This document shows positions 1-10,262 of a stretch of DNA of 64,000 nucleotides, one piece after another. The notes under the pieces were generated by a model that did not search any database, was not told the DNA's origin, and was given only the letters and a program-made list of their open reading frames with translations. The position numbers and the translations under genes were made by a program. Position 1 is the first letter of the stretch. The number at the start of each line of letters is the position of its first letter. Source of the stretch: Helicostylum pulchrum (lineage: Eukaryota > Mucoromycota > Mucoromycetes > Mucorales > Mucoraceae); the NCBI GenBank assembly GCA_025677825.1, contig JAIXMO010000018.1, positions 372,001 to 436,000 of the forward strand. The letters run 5' to 3'.

Positions 1-368
1 AAGCATCCATACCTTGAGCCAGTAAGTTATTTCTTTTAGGGTATTTGTGTGTGCTGTTCTAATAACGTTGTTTTTTTTTTATAAAAAAATACAGTATCAT
101 GACCCTGATGATGAGGTAAGTTAAAAAAAAAAAGAGAAGAAAAAACACCCTTTTTTTTTATATACAGCTAACCTTTTTTTTTATATATATGTAGCCTGAT
201 GCTCCCCCAATCCCTGAAAGTTTCTTCGACTTTGATAAATATAAAGATCAACTTACAAAGGAACAACTTAAGCGTAAGTTTTAATAGATATAATTTTAAT
301 TACCCTTTTTTTAAAAACCAACTTTTTTTTTAAAAATAGAAATGTTATATGACGAAGTAGCTCATTAA
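1..368 (+). CDS. MAP kinase, Fus3/Kss1/ERK type, C-terminal exons (partial)
   Basis: This is the 3' end of a MAP kinase gene that starts left of the window. Exons at 1-21, 95-115, 195-273 and 340-368 join in frame across three GT-AG introns and end in TAA at 366-368. The peptide reads HPYLEPYHDPDDEP, then PPIPESFFDFDKYKDQL, and ends LYDEVAH. HPYLExYHDPxDEP is the segment after the kinase core in ERK-type kinases, and the SFFDFD tail fits the fungal Fus3/Kss1/Ubc3 subgroup of mating and filamentation kinases better than Hog1 or Slt2. The catalytic domain is outside the window, so activity cannot be judged. Two exons of only 21 nt are notable. Confidence 0.85.
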
Positions 369-456
369 GCCTTTTTTTTCTTTTTTTTTTTATTTCCTTT
401 CCCCCCCCCCCCCTTATTCCCTTTTAAATCAATATATAAAAAACCTTTTTTTTTCA

Positions 457-945
457 ATCCGTATTTGGTAAAAATCTAGAATGCTCGGCCCAAGTAGGGG
501 GAAAACGCCTCGAATCAACTAACCTCATCATTTGTTGTTGTTTATAGTGGAATACGATAGACTGTTCTACTAATTTACTTGATTCGTAAGAGCACCAACA
601 CTCCCTCTTTTTTTTTATTGGCGTGTACATGATTGTTCTTTTTTATATTGGATATACCTTGGTTTTTTGTTTTATGCGTATAAAATACATATTTACACCC
701 ACCAAATTAACTTGGTGCAATGTAACCTAGTAGACAGATGTTTATTTCCCATGGACTTGTTTATACTTTTTTCGCTGGTTTTTTTTTTATGCACGGAGTC
801 AGGCAGCTGTTTACAGTGGACGATACTAAATTTGACTTGTATCATACTCGGGTCTCTACCTATTTTTTTTAAGGAGGCAATGTTGGATTTACTACGATAC
901 ATGTGGCGTACTTTCTAATATATATTTTTTTGTATGACATCCACG
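457..945 (+). repeat. Left terminal inverted repeat
   Basis: Left arm of the element, the reverse complement of 2437-2931. It contains an 83-codon open frame at 667-918 that reappears in the other arm. The frame is rich in homopolymer-derived codons and is best seen as chance coding within conserved repeat DNA. Confidence 0.85.
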
Positions 946-1694
946 TTTAAAGGACAAAAAGGTAGTACTACTGGAATAAATACTCTAAAAAATGTTATAA
1001 TTACGTGACATTGTATATTGTAGTTAAACGCCTATGCGGGAGAAACTGAAGTACCGAGCTTCCGCGATTTTGTTCAACGAAATTCAAAAGATTCAATAGC
1101 TTGGCCCAACGGATAAGACAAATCTTTTCGTTAAGCGACTTTACTCACTGTGGAGAAATCTATTCGCCCTTTCTTTAAGAGTACATAATAAAATGCAACT
1201 CATCCTTGACTGGAGATAGCAGAATAAATCTTCCAAAAAAAAGGGGAAACTCTTGTTGCATGGTCATAAAAAATGGATTGCCACATAAATTAATAAGCAT
1301 ACAGATATAGTATCAATGTATTAAAACAAGTATAAATATTAACCGGTGTTGTGTGAAAAAAAATACTATAGTATAAATTATGATAAAATAAAAAATATTT
1401 TTTTTTTAACAACTTTTTTTTCTTCCTCTTCTTTTTAAAAATGGTTCCATACAAGCAAAAATATTGTTTTATATAGTATGTGCGCAACTTTCAAAAGAAG
1501 CTTTTTATTGCAGTATGCCTGTGCAAACAGAAACGGTTCGCTCAAATCCAGAATAAACACAGAAAATATTAGTACAACCAATCGTTGAAGGGGTACAACG
1601 ATTTCGTACGTTAGAATATCTTCGGCGATCGATACCCTGTCGTTTATCGATTGGTATCATCGTTCGTTTAAACTGCTATCTCCAAATAGAAGAT

Positions 1695-2052
1695 ATGGAA
1701 CTCTGGCGAAAAGATTGTGATGAGAAAGAGCTCACATATTATACAAGATTCAGGAGCATTATGGAAGGTTCCGGAGTGACGTTAGCCGAGTAAGCAGTGC
1801 AAATTAGGCGCAAGCAACATACATTTTTTTTTGTACAGTGGTTGCTCTAATTCTCGTATTACCATTGAGAAAAATAAGTATGGTTTTTCTGGTGAAGATA
1901 CCTTGCCCTCTTACTCTCGAAAAATCGATTTGCTGCTCAAATACTATGAAAAAAAAGATATCCATCTTTGTTCCAACAAATGGAAAAAAGCAAAAGATCT
2001 TAAATTAAAGCAACAGTCAAAAAATCTGAGGCTAAATACTTACTGTCGATAG
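1695..2052 (+). CDS. Hypothetical protein, cargo of TIR element (Mucoromycota multicopy family)
   Basis: Two exons, 1695-1789 and 1839-2052, join in frame across a 49-bp intron (donor GTAAGC, acceptor TTGTACAG) and give about 102 residues. The first exon starts MELWRKDCDEKEL and the second contains SRKIDLLLKYY, then LCSNKWKK, then QQSKNLRLN before the stop. The pattern RKIDLL...WKK...QQSKN(I/L)R is one I recognise from a high-copy uncharacterised family in Mucorales genomes. Its spaced D...(E/N)xKK residues recall PD-(D/E)XK nucleases, but that link is inference. An upstream exon between about 1500 and 1695 is possible. The clean intron and open frame suggest a gene not long inactive. It lies wholly inside the TIR element, so it is cargo or a remnant of the element's own gene. 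Confidence 0.5.
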
Positions 2053-2436
2053 TTTCGAGAACGTAATTGTTAGACTCTACTCTATTATATATACTTATAA
2101 ACGAGCTTTCAGAATAGCGCCGTTTCTGACAACACTTCTGAAAAAGCGCCTGCCGTCACCATGAATAAGATACTCATCAGTATATTCAAACATTTACTCA
2201 TTATGAGGAATAGTAAATGAAAAAAAGGTTTAATCGTATTTAAGAAATAGCTTTCCGACCCCAGGACATGGTAACTTTTAAGTACTCAATTGTCCCCGGA
2301 GCAGGTTTAATGGTGAATTGGTAAAATATACGGAAGGGTGATAAGGAGCAAGTGTTGGGAATTACTTGTAACTGGTAGGTCAAGACTTAAGTGCTCATGC
2401 TTATTTGAACCTGGGCCGGGTATTGTGGTATTATTC

Positions 2437-2931
2437 GCTCACATACAATTATTAGAAAATACGCCACATGTATCATAATAAACCAACATTGCCTCCTTAA
2501 AAAAAATAGGTAGAGACCCGAGTATGATACAAGTCAAATTTAGTATCGTCCACTGTAAACAGCTGCCTGACTCCGTGCATAAAAAAAAAACCAGCGAAAA
2601 AAGTATAAACAAGTCCATGGGAAATAAACATCTGTCTACTAGGTTACATTGCACCAAGTTAATTTGGTGGGTGTAAATATGTATTTTATACGCATAAAAC
2701 AAAAAACCAAGGTATATCCAATATAAAAAAGAACAATCATGTACACGCCAATAAAAAAAAAGAGGGAGTGTTGGTGCTCTTACGAATCAAGTAAATTAGT
2801 AGAACAGTCTATCGTATTCCACTATAAAAACAACAACAACAACAAATGATGAGGTTAACTACTTTAATTAGGTTGAGGCGTTTCCCCCCTACTTGGGCCG
2901 AGCATTCTAGATTTTCACCAAATACGGATTT
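2437..2931 (-). repeat. Right terminal inverted repeat
   Basis: Right arm of the element, matching 457-945 in reverse complement. Differences include an AAC/CAAC run near 2826-2842 (more copies than in the left arm) and a changed segment near 2853-2872, so the arms have diverged since insertion. Confidence 0.85.
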
Positions 2932-3585
2932 TTTTTATACAGGAAGGGGTCTAAAAAAAAGCCATTTATAATGTTCTTAAATGTATACAGTATTTGTATT
3001 ATAGGTTGCATTTGATATTGGACGAAATGGAATACAAACACGTAAAGCAGCAAAAAAAAAGGGGGGGGGATAAGGTCAAAATAAACTTGATGTACTTTCT
3101 CCTAAATTACGGGTTTTGCGCTCCCCTTACGGCCTTCCCCCGACTTTTTTTCGCCCCAAAGTAGATATCGTTGTGTATTTTAACTTGCGGGTTGTAATAA
3201 TGATTACACGCGAAGATAATGGAAGGTTCTTTTGTTTAGGTCGAACCAGAAAATAAATAAATGTAACACACAGAGCAGTCAAAAAAAAAAAACTAGACCA
3301 TTTTAAATTGCAATCTTGGTTTTTTCGAGTGCAGTTTTTAAAAGGAGTTTTTAAGGGGGGGGGGGACTTTTTTTTTTTAAAGTTTACTGCCAATATTCAC
3401 TCTTGTCAATCCAAAAAGTACAATTAAGCCAATGATAGTTACAGTTTCCATTTAAGCATTAGTAGAGGATTTTTTCCAATCATTTGGTATAAAAAAACCT
3501 TGTTATTTTTTTTATCCTCTTTTTTTTTTTGTTATTTTTCTTTTACTTTTTATCCTTATTACTTTTTAAAAGAACCCTTTTTGTA
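2932..3585. promoter_or_regulatory. Intergenic region upstream of WC-1
   Basis: There is no credible gene here. The stretch has several homopolymer runs (A at 3050-3060, G at 3061-3068 and 3356-3364, T at 3367-3377) and a pyrimidine-rich leader just before the WC-1 ATG, typical of 5' regions in this window. An 88-codon minus-strand frame at 3127-3393 is low-complexity and rejected. Confidence 0.4.
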
Positions 3586-5781
3586 ATGTCCAACTTTGAA
3601 AAAGATAGTCAGTGGGATCAACAAAGAACTGCAACAGCTACTCAAGTACCTTTCGACATTTCCGGTTTAAATCAACCTGTTCTTAATGATCAACAATTGA
3701 CCGAGATTCCTACTATTGATCTTGCACCTATTGAAGTAGAACAAACGTCTGACGCACCTTTGACAGGTGTATATTCTAGTTCCGGATTTGATATGGTCGG
3801 TGTTCTTTCTCGTCTTGTCAACAGGTACTATATACACATTACACACACACAAAAAAAAAAGGTTATTAATCTTTTATTTAGACCAAGCCCTCAAATCAAC
3901 TTGGGTCCAATTGATATGTCTTGTTCTTTTTTAGTCACTGATGCTCGTCAGTTCGATTGCCCTATCGTTTATTGCTCACCTACTTTTGAGCACTTGACAG
4001 GTTATCATGCAAATGAAATCGTGGGTCGTAATTGTAGATTCTTACAAGCTCCCGATGGTCAAGTCACTTGTGGATCTCGTCGTACTTACACTGATAATCA
4101 AGCTGTGTACCATTTAAAAGCTCAAATGTTGCAAAACAAAGAGCATCAAGCTAGTATTATTAATTATCGTAAAGGCGGTCAAGTAAGTAATTTTTTTTTT
4201 TAAACGTTTGTGTTTTGTGAAACCATGAGTTTTTAATTTTTTTTTTAATAGCCTTTTGTTAATCTTATTACGGTTATTCCTATTACAAATGAACATAATG
4301 AAGTGGCGTTTTTTGTTGGGTTGCAAGTTGATTTGGTAGAACAGCCCAATGCCATTTTAGAAAAGATGAAGGGTAAACAATAAACGCAAAAATGGTTTAT
4401 TCATGCAACTAACATTTTTTTAGATGGTACTTATTTGGTTAATTATCAACAAATGAATATTCCTCCTTATATTCCCGGCAGTAGTAAGTTTTTTTTGTTT
4501 TGTTTTGTTATTGTTTACTTGTTGTACTTAACCTGTTTTAAATTTTGTTTAGGTTACAGCTCAGAACCAGTTGATGATTACTTCCGTGAGTTACCTACTA
4601 CAGCGCCCGCTTGTTCTACATTAGCATCCGCCGAGATTCTTGAACTTGTTAACTGTGCTGGTGACAATGAACAACAGTTACAACAAGAATGGAATAAACT
4701 TTTGTTGGATCAATCTGAAGATTTTATTCATGTCTTGTCACTCAAGGGTTTCTTCCTCTACTGCTCTCGTTCTTCTTCTCACTTGTTAGAACATGATCCC
4801 GAGGAGTTAGTTGGTCATCCATTATCTTCCATCTGTCATCCTTCTGATATTGTACCTGTCATGCGTGAGATTAAAGAAGCTGCTAGTAATACTGATAAAG
4901 TAGTTAACCTTATCTTCCGTGTACGTCGTAAATATTCTGGATACATGTGGATGGAATGTCAAGGCAAGATTCACGTTGATCAAAGTAAAGGTCGTAAATG
5001 TTTGATCTTGGCTGGTAGAGAAAGACCCATGTACGAATTAGTTCGTAAAGAAATGGTTCAAGCAAGTGATATTACCAACGGACCCGAATTCTGGACCAAG
5101 GCTACCTTAACTGGTTTGTTCTTGCATGTTACACCTACTAGTGAAGAAGTCGTTGGGTTTGCTGCTGATTCTCTTGAGGGAGCTACACTTTATCAATATG
5201 TTGGTGATAATAATGTACGTGATATCACCAGAGCTCTTGAGTTGGTTAAAGAAGGTCGTATTGTCAACCTTCATCATACCATGCAAAATAATAAGGGTGA
5301 TTATATCCCTGTATTCTCTACCTTTTATCCCGGAGATGTTTCATTTGGTGTTGGTCGTCCCTCTTTCGCTCTTATCCAAATCCGAGCCAAAGAAAACGGA
5401 TCTACTCAAAATCAACCTGTATTGGAGTCTATGATGGATACTCCCTCTGATAACGATGAAAACTTATTTGCTGAACTTGAAACTGTCAGAGGTACCTCAT
5501 GGCAATACGAACTTCATCAACTTCAATTGGCTAACCGCAAATTGAGAGAACAACTTGAAAACTTGAATAACCCTAAGCGTAGAAAGCAAAAGAAGAAGAA
5601 GGCCGTTGAAGCCACTGACATTCCTAAAATGTGCACTCAGTGTCAAAGTAAAGACTCTCCAGAGTGGAGAAAGGGTCCCAATGGTCCCAAGGAGTTATGT
5701 AACGCTTGTGGGTTACGTTATGCCAAGTTATTGGCTTCCAAGAAGTCTGATGCTCCTTCAAACCAAACTGTTGCTGCTTAA
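3586..5781 (+). CDS. wc-1: White Collar-1 type blue-light photoreceptor and GATA transcription factor
   Basis: Five exons (3586-3824, 3882-4182, 4252-4372, 4424-4483, 4553-5781) give 649 residues. An N-terminal LOV domain carries the flavin-binding motif GRNCRFLQ, whose cysteine forms the photo-adduct with FAD/FMN. Two further PAS regions follow at about residues 280-390 and 400-500. The C-terminus has a basic stretch ([12 protein letters not shown]) and a GATA zinc finger with C-X2-C-X18-C-X2-C spacing, CTQC...CNACG. In fungi WC-1 pairs with WC-2 to activate light-induced genes. Mucorales usually carry three WC-1 paralogues (madA/wcoA/wcoB; mcwc-1a/b/c); which one this is cannot be told by eye. 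The start was chosen at MSNFEK because the upstream in-frame codons derive from the T-rich leader. There is no polyglutamine activation tract. Confidence 0.95.
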
Positions 5782-5862
5782 AAAAAACACACTCGTATAC
5801 CTTCTTTCCCCAGTTACTACACATATATTCTTTCTTTTTTATCAAATAAAAAAAAAATTGGT

Positions 5863-6180
5863 TTGTTGTAAAACAATCAAAATGATGAAATAAATCACAT
5901 GAGTAAAAGTGGCCACCCATTTTATTAGCCTATGATGTATTTATTCTATCATTTTTTTTTTTTTTAGAATAGATAAATCACTTTTCTTCCTCTTTTCTCT
6001 AACAATGCACACCGCGAGTAAGTATTTTTTTTATATGTTTACCTTTTAAAGGAGCTCATATTTATTATTCTGCATTTTTTTTTAGCATTTTTGTTTTCTT
6101 TATGTCCGTACAAAAGGACGTGATTTTCCCTAAGGCAACCTCCGGGCATAAGCAATTATGTGCTACTTTTTTTTTTTGGT
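5863..6180 (+). repeat. Dispersed repeat A, copy 1 (leader module)
   Basis: This copy shares long blocks with 45545-45990 (plus) and 57020-57490 (minus), and in part with 11215-11350 (minus). Shared features are a GATGAAATARATCACATGAG block, a short ATG-start exon (ATGCACACC) followed by a GTAAGT donor, a T-rich intron ending TTTTTAG, and a hairpin TGTCC-GTACAAAA-GGAC(A) at 6103-6119. It begins about 80 bp after the WC-1 stop, so it may overlap that gene's 3' UTR or terminator. Confidence 0.7.
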
Positions 6181-6184
6181 TTTA

Positions 6185-7130
6185 ACGCAGTGCTATAAAG
6201 GCTTTTCAAGAAATGTGTACACAAGTAACGCGTCCCAATATGTATGGTAAAATTTCTTGTGACTATATAGCGTACATGTATGTTCAATTTTTTTTGGAAA
6301 GCATCCACGCATCATTGATAAAAAAACCCAGTGAAGGATTTTTAACAGAAGACCAATTTCAAGACAGATCAAGGAGTCTGGTGCTATCGTAGAAAGTAGT
6401 ACTGCTAAGATCCTGTAAGCCTTTAACAAACTTATTAGATTAATAATTGATAATATGAACAATACTTGTAGCTCTCTTTTTAGTATCATGTTGCTCAAAA
6501 AGAACGAAATTGTAAAGACATGCACAACATTTTCGGATCATCGTTGATAAAAGGATTATCTTGTTTTATAAAGTCAAAATTCAATATTAAGCGAGAAATG
6601 AAGCATATTGATACTGAGCGAAAGCTAAAAAACATTGCCATGGTTAGTTGTAGAATTCAATTTTTTTAAAAAAAAACAAAGCTAATGTTGCTTTCTTATA
6701 TTGTAAGAGTTATGAGTATTACCCAAGGAATCAGTGGCTGTTTTCAAAAAAATTACCAACACAAGCAAGAACCGAAAACGACCATGTCCTTTTATTGTCA
6801 ATCAATAAAACAAAGATTAGGATTTGGAGAACGTTTATGCCTACCGGCCAAATTTACGTTATCAACTGTATTGGTTCAGTCGAAGTTCCTACAGATGCAA
6901 AATCATCCAAGGAAAACTTGAGAAAGTTGATTGACATGTTTTGGTTTTTAAATAGTATTGACTGTATTTATCATTAATACCTTTTTTAGCAATTGATCAA
7001 CGAATCATATCAAGCCATCGATGAGCTGGAAGAATCACACAAAACGATGTACTGCCACTATACTATACCAAAAAGCTGGAAGAGTCACATGTTGCTAATA
7101 TGAAGAAGTTGGACGAACACGAACAAGTAA
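6185..7130 (+). pseudogene. Decayed gene downstream of repeat A copy 1
   Basis: Pieces with coding character occur in shifting frames, with intron-like GT...AG segments between them. The clearest reads TFMPTGQIYVINCIGSVEV at about 6832-6888, runs to KLIDMF near 6945, and can be spliced across TTTTTTAG at 6990 to QLINESYQAIDELEESHK. Stops and frame changes elsewhere prevent a full product. The family is not recognised. It lies where repeat A copies 3 to 5 have other small ORFs or relics, so it is probably the body attached to this leader copy. Confidence 0.35.
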
Positions 7131-7589
7131 CAAGTTTGTGTGACAATTTCAAACTTAATACTATAATCAAATTGCCGCAGATTTATATTAAAAAAACGAA
7201 TCGTATGCAAATCAATAGCTCTCCGATTAGGCCAGATGACAGTACTTAAATAATTAGGTCAATAAAATAACACAATCTATTACATGCACTTATATTTGAA
7301 GTATTTCAATAATAAAATAAGATATTAGTTATTGACTATAAATCACTTAAAACTAAAGTTACGCGTAAAGAGACAGAAAAGAACAAACCGATGAGTTACT
7401 ATGTAAAGGAAGATGCTTGGTCTACCTGCTAATTATAATGTTAATACATCAAAATGATAAATCGCATGCAGACGACATGAAATGGACGGGGTATTGTAAG
7501 TACTAGAGTAGCCTTTGTTGCGACGATGTACTGATATTAAGCCTTTGCCATTGAATTTGTTCCTCTGGGAACACTTTCTACTTAATAAA

Positions 7590-7725
7590 AATATGAGGAA
7601 TTCTTGGTACACGTTCTATTTACAAGTATTTTTTTTCATGCGTTCAACTTAGTCTTCATTCACATAAAACAGAGCTTGTATGAATCAAGTTGGAGAAACA
7701 AGTACCTACTAAGTAGTTATATAAA
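7590..7725 (+). repeat. Dispersed repeat B, copy 1
   Basis: Shares the order CTTGGTACACGTTCTATTTACAA ... CAACTT ... CACATAAAA ... GCTTG.ATGAATCAAGTTGGA with 40690-40800 and 46555-46645. The arms CAACTT and AAGTTG bracket a short centre, so the unit could fold. Copies 1 and 3 both lie downstream of a repeat A copy, suggesting that A and B are two ends of one larger unit. Confidence 0.6.
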
Positions 7726-7827
7726 AATGATTAACAAGGTATAATACGACATAATGAGTCTTTTTTTTATTAAGTGTATATTTTATTGATTAAATAAGAA
7801 AAATAAATAAAAAGACTACATGTAATA

Positions 7828-8569
7828 TTACATAGGTAAAAAAAAGATGAATAATCGAGCTCCATTGTTCAGTGAACTTGTATGTCGATTGAGAACCGCT
7901 TTAAAAATCGAAGGATATAAAACCAAGGGAGAAGTGATGCGTGCCCAGTATAAATTTGAAAAAATAAAAAAAGAACCAATTTTTTTGAAAATGTCAAAAT
8001 CACCATACTGGAACTTTCTGCCGATAATATGAAGCATTGCAACAAGTCCGTACCCGGCCTTTACATAATTCTGAGTTTCTTTCTGGTCATTTTTTTGGAG
8101 TAAGGGTCCTGTTGTTTCTAAGATTGCTATTTCGATCTCGCTTTCTACATTTGAAATGACACCGTCCGCATTATAAAAATGCCGACTGTGGTATTTTACC
8201 ATAAGTTAACGCGAGAGACTTTACCTTAAATAATTGAGGCTCTCACGTAACACCTCAATATCATTATACTAATTGAGAGGAGCAACCTTCTGCTCTCCCT
8301 CTTGTTTTTTACAAGAAATTTTAATCAATAAAGATCTATAAGAAGTTTCATCTTACTTACTGTTGTCTCTTTTATTATTTTAATTTGATACTATTTATCA
8401 CAAACTGTTCGGATAAAATTCCAAATTTTATAGTAGAAGAGCTTTCTAGTCGAACATATTGAGCATAGCCATGAACATTCCATTCGCTTGATGGTGTTGA
8501 GTTAAAATAAACGGAGCACTCAATGGTAGATCTTTTAGGCACTTGATAGTTCTTAACGTTATCTTCCAT
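7828..8569 (-). pseudogene. Relic of a Mucoromycota multicopy gene
   Basis: Two minus-strand frames, 8375-8569 (65 codons from MEDNVKNYQVPKRS) and 7828-8202 (124 codons), look like pieces of one gene. The second contains VKAGYGLVAMLHIIGRKF followed by YGDFDIF. A similar pattern, KAMFGMLDVL...YKYGSF, occurs on the plus strand near 61200, so both seem to derive from one repeated family. No complete frame links the pieces, and the C-terminal part reads through A/T runs. Function unknown. Confidence 0.35.
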
Positions 8570-10168
8570 AATAACCTTTTGTTACAAAAAAAAAAGGTAA
8601 AAAAAAGTTGCCAGCTAAAAACGCCTTTTTTTTATCTTTAAACTTTATTGATTAATTTAAAAAATAAGAAGGCAAAAATAAAATAGAGTTGTATTTTACT
8701 TACCAGAGTAAAAGTGGGCAGGGTTTCTTATTGATAACGCGAAATCAATGGATTTCCAAAGAGCAGAAAAAGCAGAGTATTATGACAAGCTTGTCATCTG
8801 GTATTGGCTTCGTCTTGTTTGATGTGTGTGAAAAATAATCGCCAATTTTAATGATTTAAGGTGTTGATCGATAAGACAAATTCAACACCGTTGTGAACTA
8901 ACATTGTAAGGACGGAAACCTACGGTCCTATCACTCCAAAATCTCGATCAAAATTATTAGTACACTTTCATAAAAAAATGTCTTAAAAGATGACAATATC
9001 AATCTGCCGACTACCTGGAATCATGCAACAGCAAAAGCAGCAAACTCTGCCGAAAAACATGGACGAGGGTTGGGTTGCAGTCAGAGACAACCACCAAAGT
9101 CGCCACAGACTGAGCAGAGCAACCAAGTCCATACTTTATAAATCTCTCAGTATGGAAAGGCGGGGTCACCTTACAGCCAAGCTCTGTCCTTCCGATGCAT
9201 ATTACCTTCACGAAGTCTTTAGAACGACCTGCTGCTCAAACCTCGTTACAAAAGTTACTTCAGCTGGCCTGGGTTTTCGAAAAAGAAAGACGAGATCGAA
9301 ATTTTCTCTCTATTAAAGCGGCATGGGTCTGGATTGGTACATCTTCGTGAATTAATCTCTGATAAAAAAGGACAGAAAACGACCCTGTGCGCTTCTTTTT
9401 TAAGCTTGACAGTCTTTTTTTAAAAAATATTTGTAGTGCTATTATGCCGATTTGCTCCAGTACTACTTTTTTACTTTTTTAAAATATTATTAAAAGCAAA
9501 CACTAAAGTAGTTCTCGATATAAAAATCTCTTCCCACTGGTATTACATTCAAATTTTTCGGTTATGCATATTTAAGTGACATCCTAAACAGCATTTCACT
9601 ACAATTGGAGCCGAAATTAGTGTAGAATATTTTTATGACACTCTTTTCTAGAATTGTGCGACACTCTATTCTTAAAACGTCATTAAATAAGGCCTTTTAA
9701 CTATAAATATACGCATTTATGTAAATAAATCTGAAAGAAAAGGACTCAGTCGATTTATATATATAGGCAAGTATAAATTACGATCTTGGGGTTCCTGGAA
9801 GCTCTTTTTTTTTTGCTTACATTAGGTGTAGTACGTTGCACTGAATGCACTTTCTTTAAACTGTAATATATTTATTTCAATTTTATACCTAAACAATCAG
9901 GTTTTTTTCGCGCGTAAAAAGTATACTTTTTGGAGGTAAGGGGTTTAACTCCACCTTCTAATTGTAGCACTTATGTATATAGCTGTATTTTATAATAACT
10001 ATCGCTCACACATTCTGTGTAAAACCATAGTCTACTATGCACTATTTGCTACTTTAGCTACAAGTACAAATAAGGTCCAATCAATTTACGTGCACGTGTA
10101 TTTCACGTGATTTTTTATATTTTAATTGCTATAAAAGGTATTTTAAATACCCAGAAATCATCAAAAAG
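8570..10168. other. Accessory intergenic DNA with a weak coding relic
   Basis: There is no convincing gene. Around 9215-9400 a plus-strand frame reads KPRYKSYFSWPGFSKKKDEI and then LKRHGSGLVHLRELISDKKG, which looks like once-coding sequence, but it has no start and its upstream part is in another frame. The remainder is AT-rich. The last part, from about 10040, is the 5' flank of the tRNA gene. Confidence 0.3.
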
Positions 10169-10252
10169 CCGATCATAGCTCAGTTGGTAGAGCGGGAGAC
10201 TGTAGTGTACATTGTCATCTCTAGGTCACTAGTTCGAATCTGGTTGATCGGA
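10169..10252 (+). tRNA. tRNA-Tyr (anticodon GTA) with an 11-nt intron
   Basis: A full cloverleaf can be drawn. The acceptor CCGATCA (10169-10175) pairs with TGATCGG (10245-10251), with discriminator A at 10252. The D stem is GCTC/GAGC. The anticodon stem GGAGA/TCTCT has loop CTGTAG + A, giving anticodon GTA. The T arm is ACTAG-TTCGAAT-CTGGT. A canonical intron (10206-10216, TGTACATTGTC) follows position 37, as is usual for eukaryotic tRNA-Tyr. The mature length is 73 nt before CCA addition. Internal A and B boxes (TAGCTCAGTTGG, GTTCGAATC) are intact. Confidence 0.95.
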
Positions 10253-10256
10253 TATC

Positions 10257-10262
10257 TTTTTT
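10257..10262 (+). terminator. RNA polymerase III T-run terminator
   Basis: A run of six T residues starts 5 nt after the tRNA discriminator base, with a second T run (about 10267-10273) as a backup. Confidence 0.8.

Larger units (their letters stand above)
457..2931. mobile_element. DNA-transposon-like element with ~490-bp terminal inverted repeats
   Basis: Two long, nearly identical sequences lie in opposite orientation at about 457-945 and 2437-2931, enclosing about 1.5 kb. Matching starts at the outer motif AATCCGTATTTGG on both sides and runs, with scattered mismatches and homopolymer length changes, to the inner motif near ACATGTGGCGTA. Long inverted repeats around a unique core resemble Mutator-like or other long-TIR elements, but no transposase is visible inside, so the class is unproven. 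The flanks are T-rich (about 446-454 and 2931-2936), so a target-site duplication made of T cannot be told from background. The core carries a small spliced gene at 1695-2052. The element sits between the MAP kinase and WC-1 genes. Confidence 0.8.

Noticed and set aside
667..918. 83-codon frame present twice (also 2439-2702 minus)
   Set aside because: It occurs in both arms because they are inverted repeats; the codons come from homopolymer-rich DNA with no domain, and the two versions end differently.
3127..3393. 88-codon minus-strand frame upstream of WC-1
   Set aside because: Dominated by Lys and Pro codons from A/T and G/C runs, with no recognisable domain.
9011..9316. Overlapping frames at 8990-9316 and 9011-9211
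   Set aside because: No start context, domain or splice support; only the later stretch in another frame looks like a relic.
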